NCBI RefSeq assembly: GCF_022829445.1 | Contig: NZ_JAKSXY010000066.1 | Coordinates: 37,089-101,088, forward strand | Direction: 5' to 3' | DNA length: 64,000 nt | Source of the DNA: Methylobacterium sp. J-068 | Lineage (GTDB): Bacteria > Pseudomonadota > Alphaproteobacteria > Rhizobiales > Beijerinckiaceae | Part shown: one piece after another, positions 49,885-59,156 of the stretch | How the letters are laid out: every line of letters begins with the position of its first letter | Position numbering within the stretch: the stretch's first letter is position 1 | Position numbers and translations under genes: made by a program | The notes under the pieces: model-generated | The model's database searches: none | Told to the model about the DNA's origin: nothing | Seen by the model: only the letters and a program-made list of their open reading frames with translations

Positions 49885-50775
49885 ATGGCAGACATCGGAT
49901 TCATCGGGCTGGGCATCATAGGCCGGCCCATGGCGGAGAACCTGATCAAGGCCGGGCACAGGCTCTTCCTCAAGAGCCGGCGCGCGGTGCCCACGGACCT
50001 GATCGCGGCCGGCGGCACGGAATGCGCCTCGGCCCGCGCCGTCGCCGAGCGGGCGGAGATCGTAATCACGATGCTGCCGGACACGCCGCAGGTCGCCGAG
50101 GTTCTGTTCGGCGCCGACGGCGTCGCCGAGGGCATCACGGCTGGCAAGATCGTGATCGACATGAGTTCGATCGACCCGATCGCCACCAGGGACTTCGCCC
50201 GGCGCATCGAGGCGCGCGGCGGCGACTACCTCGACGCGCCGGTCTCCGGCGGCGAAGTCGGCGCCAGGGCCGCCAGCCTCACCATCATGGTCGGCGGCCC
50301 GGACGGCGCCTTCGAGACGGCCAGGCCCCTCTTCGAGGCCATGGGCCGGAACATCACCCGGGTCGGCGGCAACGGCGACGGCCAGACCACCAAGGTCGCC
50401 AACCAGATCATCGTCGCGCTCACCATCGAGGCGGTGGCCGAGGCGCTGGTCTTCGCCTCCAAGGCGGGCGCCGACCCCGCCCGGGTGCGCGAGGCCCTGA
50501 TGGGGGGGTTCGCCGCCTCGCGCATCCTGGAGGTGCACGGCGAGCGCATGGTGAAGCGCATGTTCGATCCCGGCTTCCGGATCGACCTGCACCGCAAGGA
50601 CCTCGACCTGGCGCTCCAGGGCGCCCGGACGCTCGGCGGCGCGCTGCCCAACACCGCCACGGCCCAGCAGCTGTTCAGCACCTGCGCGGCGCAGGGCGGA
50701 GGCCAATGGGATCATTCGGCGATGGTGCGCGCCCTCGAACTCATGGCCGCGCACGAGATCGCCGCGCCGCGCTGA
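49885..50775 (+). CDS. glxR: 2-hydroxy-3-oxopropionate (tartronate semialdehyde) reductase
   Basis: A 296-residue NAD(P)-dependent beta-hydroxyacid dehydrogenase. The nucleotide motif is IGFIGLGIIGRPMAENLIKA; the substrate motif is DAPVSGGEVGA; and the catalytic lysine is in GDGQTTKVANQIIVALTIEA. It reduces tartronate semialdehyde to glycerate, completing the glyoxylate-to-glycerate route begun by gcl. The operon ends at the hairpin at 50885. Confidence 0.95.
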   Translation: MADIGFIGLGIIGRPMAENLIKAGHRLFLKSRRAVPTDLIAAGGTECASARAVAERAEIVITMLPDTPQVAEVLFGADGVAEGITAGKIVIDMSSIDPIATRDFARRIEARGGDYLDAPVSGGEVGARAASLTIMVGGPDGAFETARPLFEAMGRNITRVGGNGDGQTTKVANQIIVALTIEAVAEALVFASKAGADPARVREALMGGFAASRILEVHGERMVKRMFDPGFRIDLHRKDLDLALQGARTLGGALPNTATAQQLFSTCAAQGGGQWDHSAMVRALELMAAHEIAAPR

Positions 50776-50884
50776 CCGGCGAGGCCGACCGTTGGGTCGA
50801 GGCTCGGCCGCACGTCTCGACCAAGGGGGAGGGCAGCGATGCCGGCAGGAACGCTGTTCGCGGTCACGGCGTCGGCATGCAAAA

Positions 50885-50917
50885 GCCCCCGGAGAAGCCT
50901 GACGCGTCTCCGGGGGC
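50885..50917. terminator. Bidirectional intrinsic terminator between glxR and autotransporter
   Basis: An 11-bp perfect stem, GCCCCCGGAGA (50885-50895) and TCTCCGGGGGC (50907-50917). On the minus strand it is followed by TTTT, so it should end transcription of the autotransporter; on the plus strand CTTCGTTCG follows, so it may also serve glxR. Confidence 0.85.
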
Positions 50918-50942
50918 CTTCGTTCGTGCGGTCGTCGTTTCT

Positions 50943-53900
50943 TCAGAAGGCGTAGCGCACGCCGCCGCGCACGGCCTGGATGGTATCGCTCGAGGCGAGT
51001 TCGGCGTCATAGTTGACGAAGCCGGTCCAGCCCGACGTGAACACGGTGGCGATTCCCACCCCGACCAGGGCCCGGTCGCGGTCGAGGCGGCGGCCGTTCA
51101 CCAGGAACGGCACCGTCGGCGCGAGGGCGAAGGAGGACTGGATCGTGCGCGCCACGTCGGCGAAGTCGTGGACGTAGGCGGCCTTCACGCCGACGCTGAC
51201 GACGCGCTCACCGAAGGTGAAGCTCGCCTCGCCCCGGGCACCGACCAGCGTGCGGGCCGACAGGAAGTCCTGCGCCGCCACGTTCAGGTTGAACGGGCCG
51301 TTGCCCCGCTCCACGACGCGGTCCTGGTCGAAGGTCGCGACCTGGAACCCGACGAACGGCACCAGGGCCTGTCCCGGCGCGAGGGCGATGCGGCTGCCGG
51401 CCTCGCCGGCGGCGAGGAACTGGTCGCCGCTGAGCGTGCCGCGCGCGCCGTTCGGCTGCAGGACCGAGGCCCCGAGCGAGCGGTCCATCCGGCCCTCGGC
51501 ATGGGAGTAGCCGAGCGCCAGGGTGCCGTAGAGGGTGCCGCTGGTGATGCCGCCGTAGACGCCGACCTGCGCGTTGTCCGTGTGAGCGCGCTCGCCGGTA
51601 CGGGACAGGCCGACATCCACCGAGCCGTAACCGGCCGCGATGCCGAGCACGGTTCCGGGCTGGGTGTGGGCGTCGATGCCGCCCGCGAAGCCCGCGATGG
51701 TCTCGGTGCGGCCGGCCGCGTTCGCGGTGCCGTCCACGGAGCCGAACTGGCCGTATCCGGTGGCCCAGACGCCGTAGCCTCGGTTCGTCGGGACGAAGCG
51801 CGGCTCGGGCGCCGGCCCGCGCTTCGGCAGGTCGGCGGCGTAGACGGCGGGCGGCAGGGTGAAGCCGTCCTGGCCCTGCTCGAAGATGGCCGTGTAGCCG
51901 CGCTGGACCAGCTGGTCCGCGAAGGCCCGGCCCACACGCAGCTGCGGGTCGGCGACGGAGGCGTAGCCCTGGCCGGCCACCCGGTCGAGCAGCGCCGCGT
52001 TGGCGCCGTCGCTCTGGTAGTCGAGCACCGTGAGCGCGCTGGTGTTGCCGGCGAGCGCCGTGTCGAGGCCCCGGGCCGCGTTGGCCTGGTTCGACGTCCG
52101 CGCCACCAGGCCGAAGCTCTGCTGGGCCAGGGTGACGTAGGCGTTGTTGGCGTCGTTCGAGGCCACGGCGCGGATCAGCGTCGGAAGCGCGTTGCTCGTG
52201 GTCACGGCGCTGAAGCCGCCGCTAACGCCGCCCTGGGCGGTCACGAGGGTGTAGCGCGTGCCCGGGCGATACACGCCGGCGGCCTGCACGAGGTTGGCCG
52301 TGCCCGCCAGCGTCGCGGTGCCGTCGACGCTGAGGCGGGCGGCCTCGCCGGTCGCCGCGACGGCGGTGGTCAGCGCGGCGCCGGACGTCTGGACGAAGTT
52401 GCCGCCGACGCCGAGCGTGCCGTAGGGGGCGGCGGCGTTGCCGGGCGCGAGCGTTCCGGAATTGGTCAGGGTTCCGTTGACGCGGCCGGTGCCGAGGAGC
52501 GTTGCGCCCGATGCGACCTGCGTGTCGGCGTTCAGGATCGAGTTCACCGTGAGAGACCCGCTGGCGACCGTGGCGCCCCCCGAGAAGCTCTGGGTGGTGC
52601 CGGCGGCCAGAGTGTAGGCGTCGCCTTGCGCCGACAGGGTGGTGAAGCCCGAGACGTTGCTGGCGAGGGTGCCGGTGCCGGTCAGCACGAGGGCGTTGCG
52701 GCCCCGGCCCTGCGCGACGATGCTGCCCCCCACGACCGAGCCGGTGCCGAGCGTGACGGTGTTCCGGCTCGCCGCGACGTCGTTGAAGGTGATGCCGCCC
52801 GTGATGGTGCCGGTGTTGGTCAGCGTCTGGTTGCCCATGCCGTAGAGGATGCTGCCGTTGATGCGGCCGGCATTGGTCGTGGTGCTGTTGCGCCGCGCGG
52901 TGCTGGTGGCGACCTGCGGGTCGGAATCGATGAAGCGGACGTCGCCGTTGATCGTGCCCGTGGCCGCGTTGGTGAGAAGCGCGGTGCCGTTGCCGTAGAC
53001 CACGATGGCCTGCCCGCCCGCCGGACCCGTGATCGTGCCCGCATTGGCGATGGTGAAGCTCTGCGCGCGGCCCTGGATCGCGCGCGTTCCCGTGCCGGTG
53101 GCCGAGATCGTGCCGCCGGCCTGGTTGGTCACGGTCAGCGCGGCGACGTCGTCGTCGGAATCGATGGCCGCCACGGCGGCGGTGCCGGTGCTGGTCGCCG
53201 AGCGGGTGGCCGAGATCGTGCCGGAATTGGTGATGAACATCGAGGCGATGTTCTCACCGGCATAGATGCCGCGTGAGACGCCGATCCCGTTCTCCGTCAC
53301 CGCGATCGTGCCCCGGTTCACCACCGTGACGTTGGTGAAGTCGGCGCCGGTCGAGTTGGCGAGCACGCCGTAGACGCGGTTCGCCGCGGTGTTGGTGCGG
53401 CCCGCCGCGCCGGTGCCGGTGATGGTCCCGAGGTTCAGCACCGTGGTGTTGGAGCCCGACAGGTTCACGGTCTTGTTGGTGAGGGTGTTGGCCACGGTGA
53501 GCTGGGCGCCCGAGCCCGTCACCTGCACGAGGCCGCCGATGGTCTGGGTCGAGCCCGCGCCCAGGGTGAGCGTGCCGCCGGCAACCGTGAGGTTGCCCGA
53601 GATCGTCTGCGACGAGCCGCTGCCCGTGGTCCAGGCGCCGCCGGACTGGGTCAGACTCGTGAAGCCGGTCACGGCGCCCGTCAGGGTGCCGGTGCCCGAG
53701 AGGGTGAGGGTGTTGGTGCCGAGGCCGCGCGCGGTGATGTTCCCGCCGATGCTGGAGCCGGTGCCGAGATTCACCGCGTTCACGGTCCCGGCCACGTCGA
53801 GGAAGCTGATGTTCCCGCTGATCCGGCCCGTATTGGTCACGGTGCCGTTGCCGCCGCCGAAGGCGACGTTGCCGTTGATCGTCCCCGCGTTGGTGAGCGT

Positions 53901-54863
53901 GCCCGCGCGGCGCAGGTTCACCAGGGTGGCGTCGGTCTGGAGGTCCTGGTCGAGCAGCCGGACGTCGCCGGTGATCAGGCCCGTGGCGGTGTTGGTGAGG
54001 GTGGTGCTGTAGGCACGCGGCGTGGTGGCGTCGCCCGCGTTGCCGGAATTGAGCGCGTAGGTCGCGATCGCTGCCTCACCGGCGGTGGTGTTCTCGATCG
54101 TGCCGCTGTTGTTGATCACGAAATCGGCCGCGCGCCCGTTGACCGCGCGGGTGTTGATCCCGCTCGCCGTGATGCGCGCGCCCGCGGCGTTGTTCACCAC
54201 GAGGCGGTCGGTGTCGTCGTCGGAATCGATGCCCGCGACGATCGCCGTGGTGGCGGTCGCCGTGGCGGCACGGGTCGCGCTGATGACGCCCGTGTTGTTG
54301 ATGGTGAAGAGCGTGGTGTTCTCACCGGAATAGATGCCGCGCGCGATGCCGTTGCCGTTCTGGATCACGCTCAGCGTGCCGGAATTGTTCACCGTCGTGC
54401 TGGCGTATTGCGCGGTGCTGGGCGCGCTCGAATAGGCACCGTAGACGCGGGTGGCCGTGTTCCCGACGGGCGCCGCGAGGATGATCGTGCCGGTGTTGTT
54501 CAGGGTCGAGAGATCGCCCGCGAGGTTGACGCCGAAATTGTCGCGCAACTGGCCGGCGGGGGTGGAGATCGTACCGGCGTTGTTGACGATGCTGGAGCCG
54601 TTGACCCGAATGTTGGTGAAGCTCGGATTGGCGCCGGTGCTCGTCTGAACCGAGCTCACGGTGGCATCGGACGCCACGTTGACGGTCAGGCCCGTTGCGG
54701 TCGCGGGAGCGATGAAGGCGGCGGATGCACCGGAACAGGTCACGGTCTGTCCGCTGACGGGCGTACCCGGTTGGCAATCGGCCATCGCTTCCGAGACGAG
54801 GACAGACCATGCCGGAACTGTCACAAGCAACGAACGACGCAGCGTCAAGCCTAAGCCTGCCAT
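50943..54863 (-). CDS. Autotransporter with duplicated beta-helical passenger
   Basis: A 1306-residue type V secreted protein. The start is the ATG at 54863 (GGGGGGAG seven bases upstream) and the signal peptide reads LLVTVPAWSVLVSEAMA. The passenger is Thr/Asn/Gly-rich with repeats of the form NNSGTI, TNAGTI and TNTGTI, typical of beta-helices. Two blocks of about 340 residues are homologous: the first contains ARGIYSGENTTLFTINNTG (near residue 173) and the second SRGIYAGENIASMFITNSG (near residue 533). A C-terminal autotransporter barrel starts near residue 1030 (GYGVWATGYGQFGS) and ends in YAF, the usual outer-membrane signal. No protease or lipase site was seen, so adhesion is a likely role. 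Confidence 0.9.
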   Translation of the reverse strand: MAGLGLTLRRSLLVTVPAWSVLVSEAMADCQPGTPVSGQTVTCSGASAAFIAPATATGLTVNVASDATVSSVQTSTGANPSFTNIRVNGSSIVNNAGTISTPAGQLRDNFGVNLAGDLSTLNNTGTIILAAPVGNTATRVYGAYSSAPSTAQYASTTVNNSGTLSVIQNGNGIARGIYSGENTTLFTINNTGVISATRAATATATTAIVAGIDSDDDTDRLVVNNAAGARITASGINTRAVNGRAADFVINNSGTIENTTAGEAAIATYALNSGNAGDATTPRAYSTTLTNTATGLITGDVRLLDQDLQTDATLVNLRRAGTLTNAGTINGNVAFGGGNGTVTNTGRISGNISFLDVAGTVNAVNLGTGSSIGGNITARGLGTNTLTLSGTGTLTGAVTGFTSLTQSGGAWTTGSGSSQTISGNLTVAGGTLTLGAGSTQTIGGLVQVTGSGAQLTVANTLTNKTVNLSGSNTTVLNLGTITGTGAAGRTNTAANRVYGVLANSTGADFTNVTVVNRGTIAVTENGIGVSRGIYAGENIASMFITNSGTISATRSATSTGTAAVAAIDSDDDVAALTVTNQAGGTISATGTGTRAIQGRAQSFTIANAGTITGPAGGQAIVVYGNGTALLTNAATGTINGDVRFIDSDPQVATSTARRNSTTTNAGRINGSILYGMGNQTLTNTGTITGGITFNDVAASRNTVTLGTGSVVGGSIVAQGRGRNALVLTGTGTLASNVSGFTTLSAQGDAYTLAAGTTQSFSGGATVASGSLTVNSILNADTQVASGATLLGTGRVNGTLTNSGTLAPGNAAAPYGTLGVGGNFVQTSGAALTTAVAATGEAARLSVDGTATLAGTANLVQAAGVYRPGTRYTLVTAQGGVSGGFSAVTTSNALPTLIRAVASNDANNAYVTLAQQSFGLVARTSNQANAARGLDTALAGNTSALTVLDYQSDGANAALLDRVAGQGYASVADPQLRVGRAFADQLVQRGYTAIFEQGQDGFTLPPAVYAADLPKRGPAPEPRFVPTNRGYGVWATGYGQFGSVDGTANAAGRTETIAGFAGGIDAHTQPGTVLGIAAGYGSVDVGLSRTGERAHTDNAQVGVYGGITSGTLYGTLALGYSHAEGRMDRSLGASVLQPNGARGTLSGDQFLAAGEAGSRIALAPGQALVPFVGFQVATFDQDRVVERGNGPFNLNVAAQDFLSARTLVGARGEASFTFGERVVSVGVKAAYVHDFADVARTIQSSFALAPTVPFLVNGRRLDRDRALVGVGIATVFTSGWTGFVNYDAELASSDTIQAVRGGVRYAF

Positions 54864-55229
54864 CGAAATACTCCCCCCGGACTTTAACCAAGAATCGCCG
54901 ATCATCCTGTCGGCTAGACTCTTAGAAGTCGCGATCCCCGGAGAGAGTCAAACGTAATCCTAAGCAACCCAATCAATCCCATCGCGCGATGCATAATTAG
55001 CACTATTTCGATGGAAAATTCCGATCTCAACATCCTTATTATGTCTTTTTACCTGATCAATTCATGTGAATCAGGAAATCGAAATCGGGATATTTTGGCA
55101 TATCACGACGGCGTGATCAGACCGGTCCGGCTCGAAGGCGAGCGTCACCCGGCCGGCCCCGCTCCGCGAAGCAGGACCGCGATTCCGCGTCGGAACGGGC
55201 CTCGCACCAGACCGCGGTGAGACCGAGTA
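54864..55229. other. AT-rich intergenic region upstream of the autotransporter
   Basis: A 366-base gap. From 54940 to about 55110 it is markedly AT-rich compared with its surroundings. A palindrome with ATTCATGTGAAT at its centre (55060-55071), flanked by CCTGAT and ATCAGG (55052-55075), could be a regulator site. The right part (55117-55229) is GC-rich and resembles the repeat region sequence. No gene was found. Confidence 0.6.
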
Positions 55230-56480
55230 TCAGTCCCGATGCGCGAGGGTTTCGACGAAGCGCGCCGCGCGCAAGGCCCGGGCATCGTCGCCGAGGCGGG
55301 CGATGACCTGCACGCCGAGCGGCAAGCCGGTTCCGGTCGACCCCGCCGGCACGGTCACGCAGGGAACGCCCATCAGGGTCCAGAGCCGGTTGAAGCGGGA
55401 ATCGCCGGTGCTGGCATAGCCTTCCGGTGCCGGCCCCGGCGCCGAGAGTGTCAGGATCACGTCGAGATCGTGCTCGGCGAAGAGGTCGGGCAGGTGCTCC
55501 CGCGCGCGGCGCGCCACCTTCAGGGAGGCCTCGTAGGCCTGGGCCGTCACCGCCTGCGCCGCGTCGAGATGCGGCCTGAGCAGGGGGCCGAGATCCGCGC
55601 GATGCGTGGCGTATTCCCAGTCGAGCGACTGGGCCGCCTCGAAATCCTGGATCGTCCCGTGCAGCCCGAAGGCTTCGGCGAGGATGGCCGGGAGGGCGAC
55701 GTCGCGCAGGCGGGCTCCGGCGGCCTCGGCGGCGGCGGCGACGCGCGCGAGCGCGTCCAGCGCCTCGGGTTCGGCCGGCGCGCAGAAATCCTGAAGGACG
55801 AGACCGATGCGCGGCCTGCCCGGATCGGTCGCGGGCAGATCGAGGCCGGGACGTCCCGTCATCAGCGCGAGGGCATGGGCGGCATCCGCGACGCCCGCGG
55901 TGAACAGGCCGAGCGTGTCGAGCGTCCAGGAGAAGCACTTCATGCCCACCGTGGGCAGCAGCCCGAAGGACGGCTTCATCCCCACCACACCGCAATACGC
56001 GGCGGGCCTGATGACGGAGCCGCCGGTCTGCGTTCCCAGGGCCAGGGGAAGCATCCCCGCCGCCACCGCGGCCGCCGAGCCGGCGGAGGAACCACCCGGC
56101 GTATGGCCGGGCCGGCGCGGGTTGCGCGTCTCCGTCGGGTCGAGGAAGGCGAAGGCCGTCGTAGTGGTCTTGGCCAGGGGGACGGCGCCGAGCCGCTTCA
56201 GGCGGGACACGACCGCCGCATCGGCGCGCGGGCGCCAGCCCGCGTAGATCGGGGAGCCCATCTGCGTCGGCAGGTCGGCGGTGTCGAGGATGTCCTTCAC
56301 GCCGACCGCGATGCCCGCGAGGGGACCGCGCTCCGGCACGATCGGGTCCGTTTGGCGGCCGACCAGGGCACCGATCTCCGGCTCGCGCTCGGCGATCGCC
56401 GTCTCGCACAGGGCGATCGCGGCACGCGGCGTGAGCGATCCGGCATCGATGCGGCCGCGCAGCGACAGGAGGGAGAGCAT
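55230..56480 (-). CDS. Amidase-signature family enzyme 1
   Basis: A 416-residue amidase. The start is the ATG at 56480 because GGAAAG lies seven bases upstream and the sequence then reads MLSLLSLRGRIDAGSLTPRA, a normal start for the family; a longer frame exists. The Ser-cisSer-Lys triad is visible: Lys62 in GIAVGVKDILDTADLP, the cis-Ser near 131 in GHTPGGSSAGSAAAVA and the nucleophile Ser155 in TQTGGSVIRPA. The substrate is unknown; family members hydrolyse amides, carbamates or ureido acids. It is a homologue of the next gene upstream, with which it is probably co-transcribed. Confidence 0.88.
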   Translation of the reverse strand: MLSLLSLRGRIDAGSLTPRAAIALCETAIAEREPEIGALVGRQTDPIVPERGPLAGIAVGVKDILDTADLPTQMGSPIYAGWRPRADAAVVSRLKRLGAVPLAKTTTTAFAFLDPTETRNPRRPGHTPGGSSAGSAAAVAAGMLPLALGTQTGGSVIRPAAYCGVVGMKPSFGLLPTVGMKCFSWTLDTLGLFTAGVADAAHALALMTGRPGLDLPATDPGRPRIGLVLQDFCAPAEPEALDALARVAAAAEAAGARLRDVALPAILAEAFGLHGTIQDFEAAQSLDWEYATHRADLGPLLRPHLDAAQAVTAQAYEASLKVARRAREHLPDLFAEHDLDVILTLSAPGPAPEGYASTGDSRFNRLWTLMGVPCVTVPAGSTGTGLPLGVQVIARLGDDARALRAARFVETLAHRD

Positions 56481-56524
56481 GGGACGGCTTTCCATTGATC
56501 GGACCATTGATCGAGACGCGCAGG

Positions 56525-57847
56525 TTACACGGCGGGGAACGTGACCGGTCGGGCCAGGACCGTCTCGCACCAGAGCGTCGTGCGCAGCAATGCGAGATCG
56601 TTGCGATAGGAACCGACGAGCTGCAGGCCGAGCGGTAGCCCATCGCTTTTCCCTGCCGGGAGCGCGATGGCCGGGACGCCGAGACAGGTCCAGGGCACGC
56701 AGAAGGCGGGATCGCCGGTCGAGGTCAGTCCGTCCGGCGCGGGGCCGGCGGCGGGCAGGGTCAGGACCGCGTCGCAACCCGCGAGCACCGCACCGAAATC
56801 CGCCCGCAGAGCGGCTTGCCGGCGCAGGGCCTCCACGTAGGCCACGGCGGACATCGCCGCTCCCTCCGCCACCAGATCCTTGAGCGGCTGGCTCGTCCGG
56901 TCGGGGAAGCGGTCCACCAGCGGTCCGAAGTGGGCGCTCGCCTCGACGGCGAGGATCGTGCGCGCATCGTCCGGAAGCGCGTCGTAGGGGGTCGGCAGCG
57001 AGAGGTCGGAGACATGGGCTCCGGCCCTCCTGAAGCTCTCAGCCGCCGCTTCGAGAAGCGCACGCGCCTCGGGCTCGGCCCTGTCCCAGACCGATGTCCG
57101 GACCAGCGCCAGCCGGGGTGCGGGCCGGGCTTCCAGGGCCTCGTCGAGACCGATCGGAAAGCCCGGGAGCGGGCGGCCGTGCCGGTCCGCGTCGTCCTGG
57201 CCGATCAGCCGCGACAGGGCGAAGGCGGCATCCGTCACCGAGCGCGTGAACAGCCCGAGATGATCGAGGGAGGCCGCGAGCGGGTGCACGCCGACCCGTG
57301 GAATGGCGCCGTAGCTCGGCTTGAGGCCGACGACGCCGCAATAGGCGGCCGGCCGGATCACCGATCCGAAGGTCTGGGTGCCCAGGGCCAGGGGAACGAT
57401 CCCGGCCGCGACGGCGGCGGCCGAGCCGCTGGACGAGCCGCCCGGCGTATGCCCGCGCTTCCAGGGGTTGTGCGTGGGCCCCGGATGGCGCCAGGCGAAT
57501 TCGGTGGAGACCGTCTTGCCGAGCACCGAGGCGCCGAGCCCTCTCAGGCGCGCGACGATCCAGGCATCCGCGGCGGGCACGTGGTCGGCATAGACGGGCG
57601 AGCCGTTCGTGGTCGGCATGTCGGCGGTGGCGATGATGTCCTTCACGCCCACGGGAATGCCGGCCCAGGGACCGTCGCCCGGGCCGAGATCCGCTGCGAG
57701 GTGGGTGAAGGCGGCGAGATCCGACCGCGCGGACGCAGCCTCACGGCAGGCCGCGAGGTAGTCGCGCGGCGTCGCTTGCCCGTCGCGAAAGGCCCGCAGG
57801 GCGTCGACGAGGCCGAGCTGGTTGAGCATCAGGTGGTCACCTGGCAT
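56525..57847 (-). CDS. Amidase-signature family enzyme 2
   Basis: A 440-residue amidase with the same layout: Lys69 in GIPVGVKDIIATADMP, serine-rich loop HTPGGSSSGSAAAVAAG and nucleophile Ser162 in TQTFGSVIRPA. It shares long blocks with amidase 1, such as PAAYCGVVG and STGDPAFCVPWTCLGVPAI against STGDSRFNRLWTLMGVPCV. The pair therefore arose by duplication, followed by divergence. It may start at the ATG at 57829 instead. It lies downstream of an ABC importer that may supply the substrate. Confidence 0.88.
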   Translation of the reverse strand: MPGDHLMLNQLGLVDALRAFRDGQATPRDYLAACREAASARSDLAAFTHLAADLGPGDGPWAGIPVGVKDIIATADMPTTNGSPVYADHVPAADAWIVARLRGLGASVLGKTVSTEFAWRHPGPTHNPWKRGHTPGGSSSGSAAAVAAGIVPLALGTQTFGSVIRPAAYCGVVGLKPSYGAIPRVGVHPLAASLDHLGLFTRSVTDAAFALSRLIGQDDADRHGRPLPGFPIGLDEALEARPAPRLALVRTSVWDRAEPEARALLEAAAESFRRAGAHVSDLSLPTPYDALPDDARTILAVEASAHFGPLVDRFPDRTSQPLKDLVAEGAAMSAVAYVEALRRQAALRADFGAVLAGCDAVLTLPAAGPAPDGLTSTGDPAFCVPWTCLGVPAIALPAGKSDGLPLGLQLVGSYRNDLALLRTTLWCETVLARPVTFPAV

Positions 57848-57899
57848 CCACGTGGTCCCCTGGTTTCCGCCAAGGAAAGCCGCGCCGACGCGGCGCGGC

Positions 57900-58054
57900 T
57901 CCCGGTGATCGATCGTCTCATACCAGGTCTCGGTGAGTCCGACCCATCGGTCCGTCTCACCGAGGTTCGGCGGATGCCCGCCGCCGCGCCGTCAGACTTC
58001 GCGGGACAACCGCGCGGGCAGACCTCGATGCGTGACGCTCGTCGCGGTCTGGTC
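57900..58054. repeat. Repeat module shared with 62230-62350
   Basis: The gap between amidase 2 and the binding protein contains TCTCACCGAGGTTCGGCGGA at 57955-57974, identical to 62280-62299. In both places it is followed by a CTTCGCGGG block, an AACCGC block and GACCTCGATGC. The order is kept but the spacings differ, so this is a composite dispersed repeat. No gene lies here. Confidence 0.65.
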
Positions 58055-59038
58055 TCAGTTCGCCGCGAGGCTCTTCTCGATGAAGTCGCGGCGCACGAAG
58101 GTGGCGTAGTCGGGCAACGCGGAGAGATTGCCCAGCGCCACCTGCGTCTCCATCCCGGTCTTCAGGGCCTCCGCCGTGATGTCGACGCTGTCCGGGTAGA
58201 CCTTCTCCCGCATCATGCGCCTGACGGCGGCCTCCACCACGGCGGGGTCGAGGTTCGGGAACTGCTTCTTGGCGATGGCGACGGTCTTGTCGGGTTCCGC
58301 GTGCATGAAGCGGATCGCCTTCTGCAACCCGGAGACCACCTTCTGGGTGACGGCCGGATCGACGTCCTTGCGCGCGCTCACGGCCGAGAACGCATAGGGG
58401 CCATAGCGCTCGGGGAAGCTCAGCACGACCTTCATGCCCTTGGCCACCACCTGATCGAGGCCGGGCTCGTACATCACGGCGATCTTGGCCTGGCCGGCCA
58501 GGAGGGGCCCCGGCTCGGAGCCGAGCTGCACCTGGGTCATCTCCACGTCCTCGGGCTTGAGGCCGTTCTCCTTGAGGAGCTTCAGGAACAGGGACGTGCT
58601 CGTCGTCGGCATCAGGCCGGTGACGATCTTCTGGCCTTTCAGGTCCTTCACGTCGTTGAAGGTCACATCGGGGGCGGTGGCGATCCAGACCGCGGCCCCG
58701 TTGACCACGTTCGCCACGACGTTGACGGGCGCGCCCTTCGAGGCGGCGATCGCGGTCCATTCGGGGCCGTGGATCGAGTATTGCGCGCTCTTCGAGATCA
58801 CGGCCGAGAGCGCGACCGCGGGGGCGCCCGCCGTCTCCTTCGTCACCTCGACGCCCTCGCCCGCGAAGAAGCCCGCATCCATGGCGACATAGAAGGGCAG
58901 ATAGAGCATCGACTGGAAGGCCTGCGAGATCGTGACCTTGTCCGCCGCGCGGGCCGGCAGGGCTGCGAGGCCCAGGCTGGCAAGGCTTAGGCCGGCGGCG
59001 AGGGATGTCGAGAGACGGAAGCGTTTGGAACGGATCAT
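58055..59038 (-). CDS. ABC transporter substrate-binding protein (NMT1/SsuA-like)
   Basis: A 327-residue periplasmic binding protein starting at the ATG at 59038. The signal peptide (FRLSTSLAAGLSLASLGLAALPARAA in part: LAAGLSLASLGLAALPA) is followed by KVTISQAFQSMLYLPFYVAM and GFFAGEGVEVTKETAGAPAV, the NMT1/THI5 and nitrate/sulfonate-binding type. Members bind pyrimidines, sulfonates, taurine or other small organics. The substrate is not clear. It is next to the permease and ATPase on the same strand and before two amidases. Confidence 0.9.
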   Translation of the reverse strand: MIRSKRFRLSTSLAAGLSLASLGLAALPARAADKVTISQAFQSMLYLPFYVAMDAGFFAGEGVEVTKETAGAPAVALSAVISKSAQYSIHGPEWTAIAASKGAPVNVVANVVNGAAVWIATAPDVTFNDVKDLKGQKIVTGLMPTTSTSLFLKLLKENGLKPEDVEMTQVQLGSEPGPLLAGQAKIAVMYEPGLDQVVAKGMKVVLSFPERYGPYAFSAVSARKDVDPAVTQKVVSGLQKAIRFMHAEPDKTVAIAKKQFPNLDPAVVEAAVRRMMREKVYPDSVDITAEALKTGMETQVALGNLSALPDYATFVRRDFIEKSLAAN

Positions 59039-59156
59039 CCGTGGGGCCCTTCTTCGAGACATGTCGGTGGTTCGGTGAAGCTCGGCGCGGCACGCGCCCG
59101 CCGCCCCGGTCACGCCCTGGACGGGCGGCCGGGTGAGCGCGGAGAGACGGGGACGT

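Noticed and set aside
50022..53276. A 1084-codon plus-strand frame running from glxR into the autotransporter region
   Set aside because: It crosses a terminator, overlaps glxR in another frame and is Arg/Gly/Val-rich with no domain.
54085..54333. Small plus-strand frames opposite the autotransporter passenger
   Set aside because: They reflect the repeated passenger codons read in reverse (runs of Val, Pro, Ala) and lack ribosome sites.
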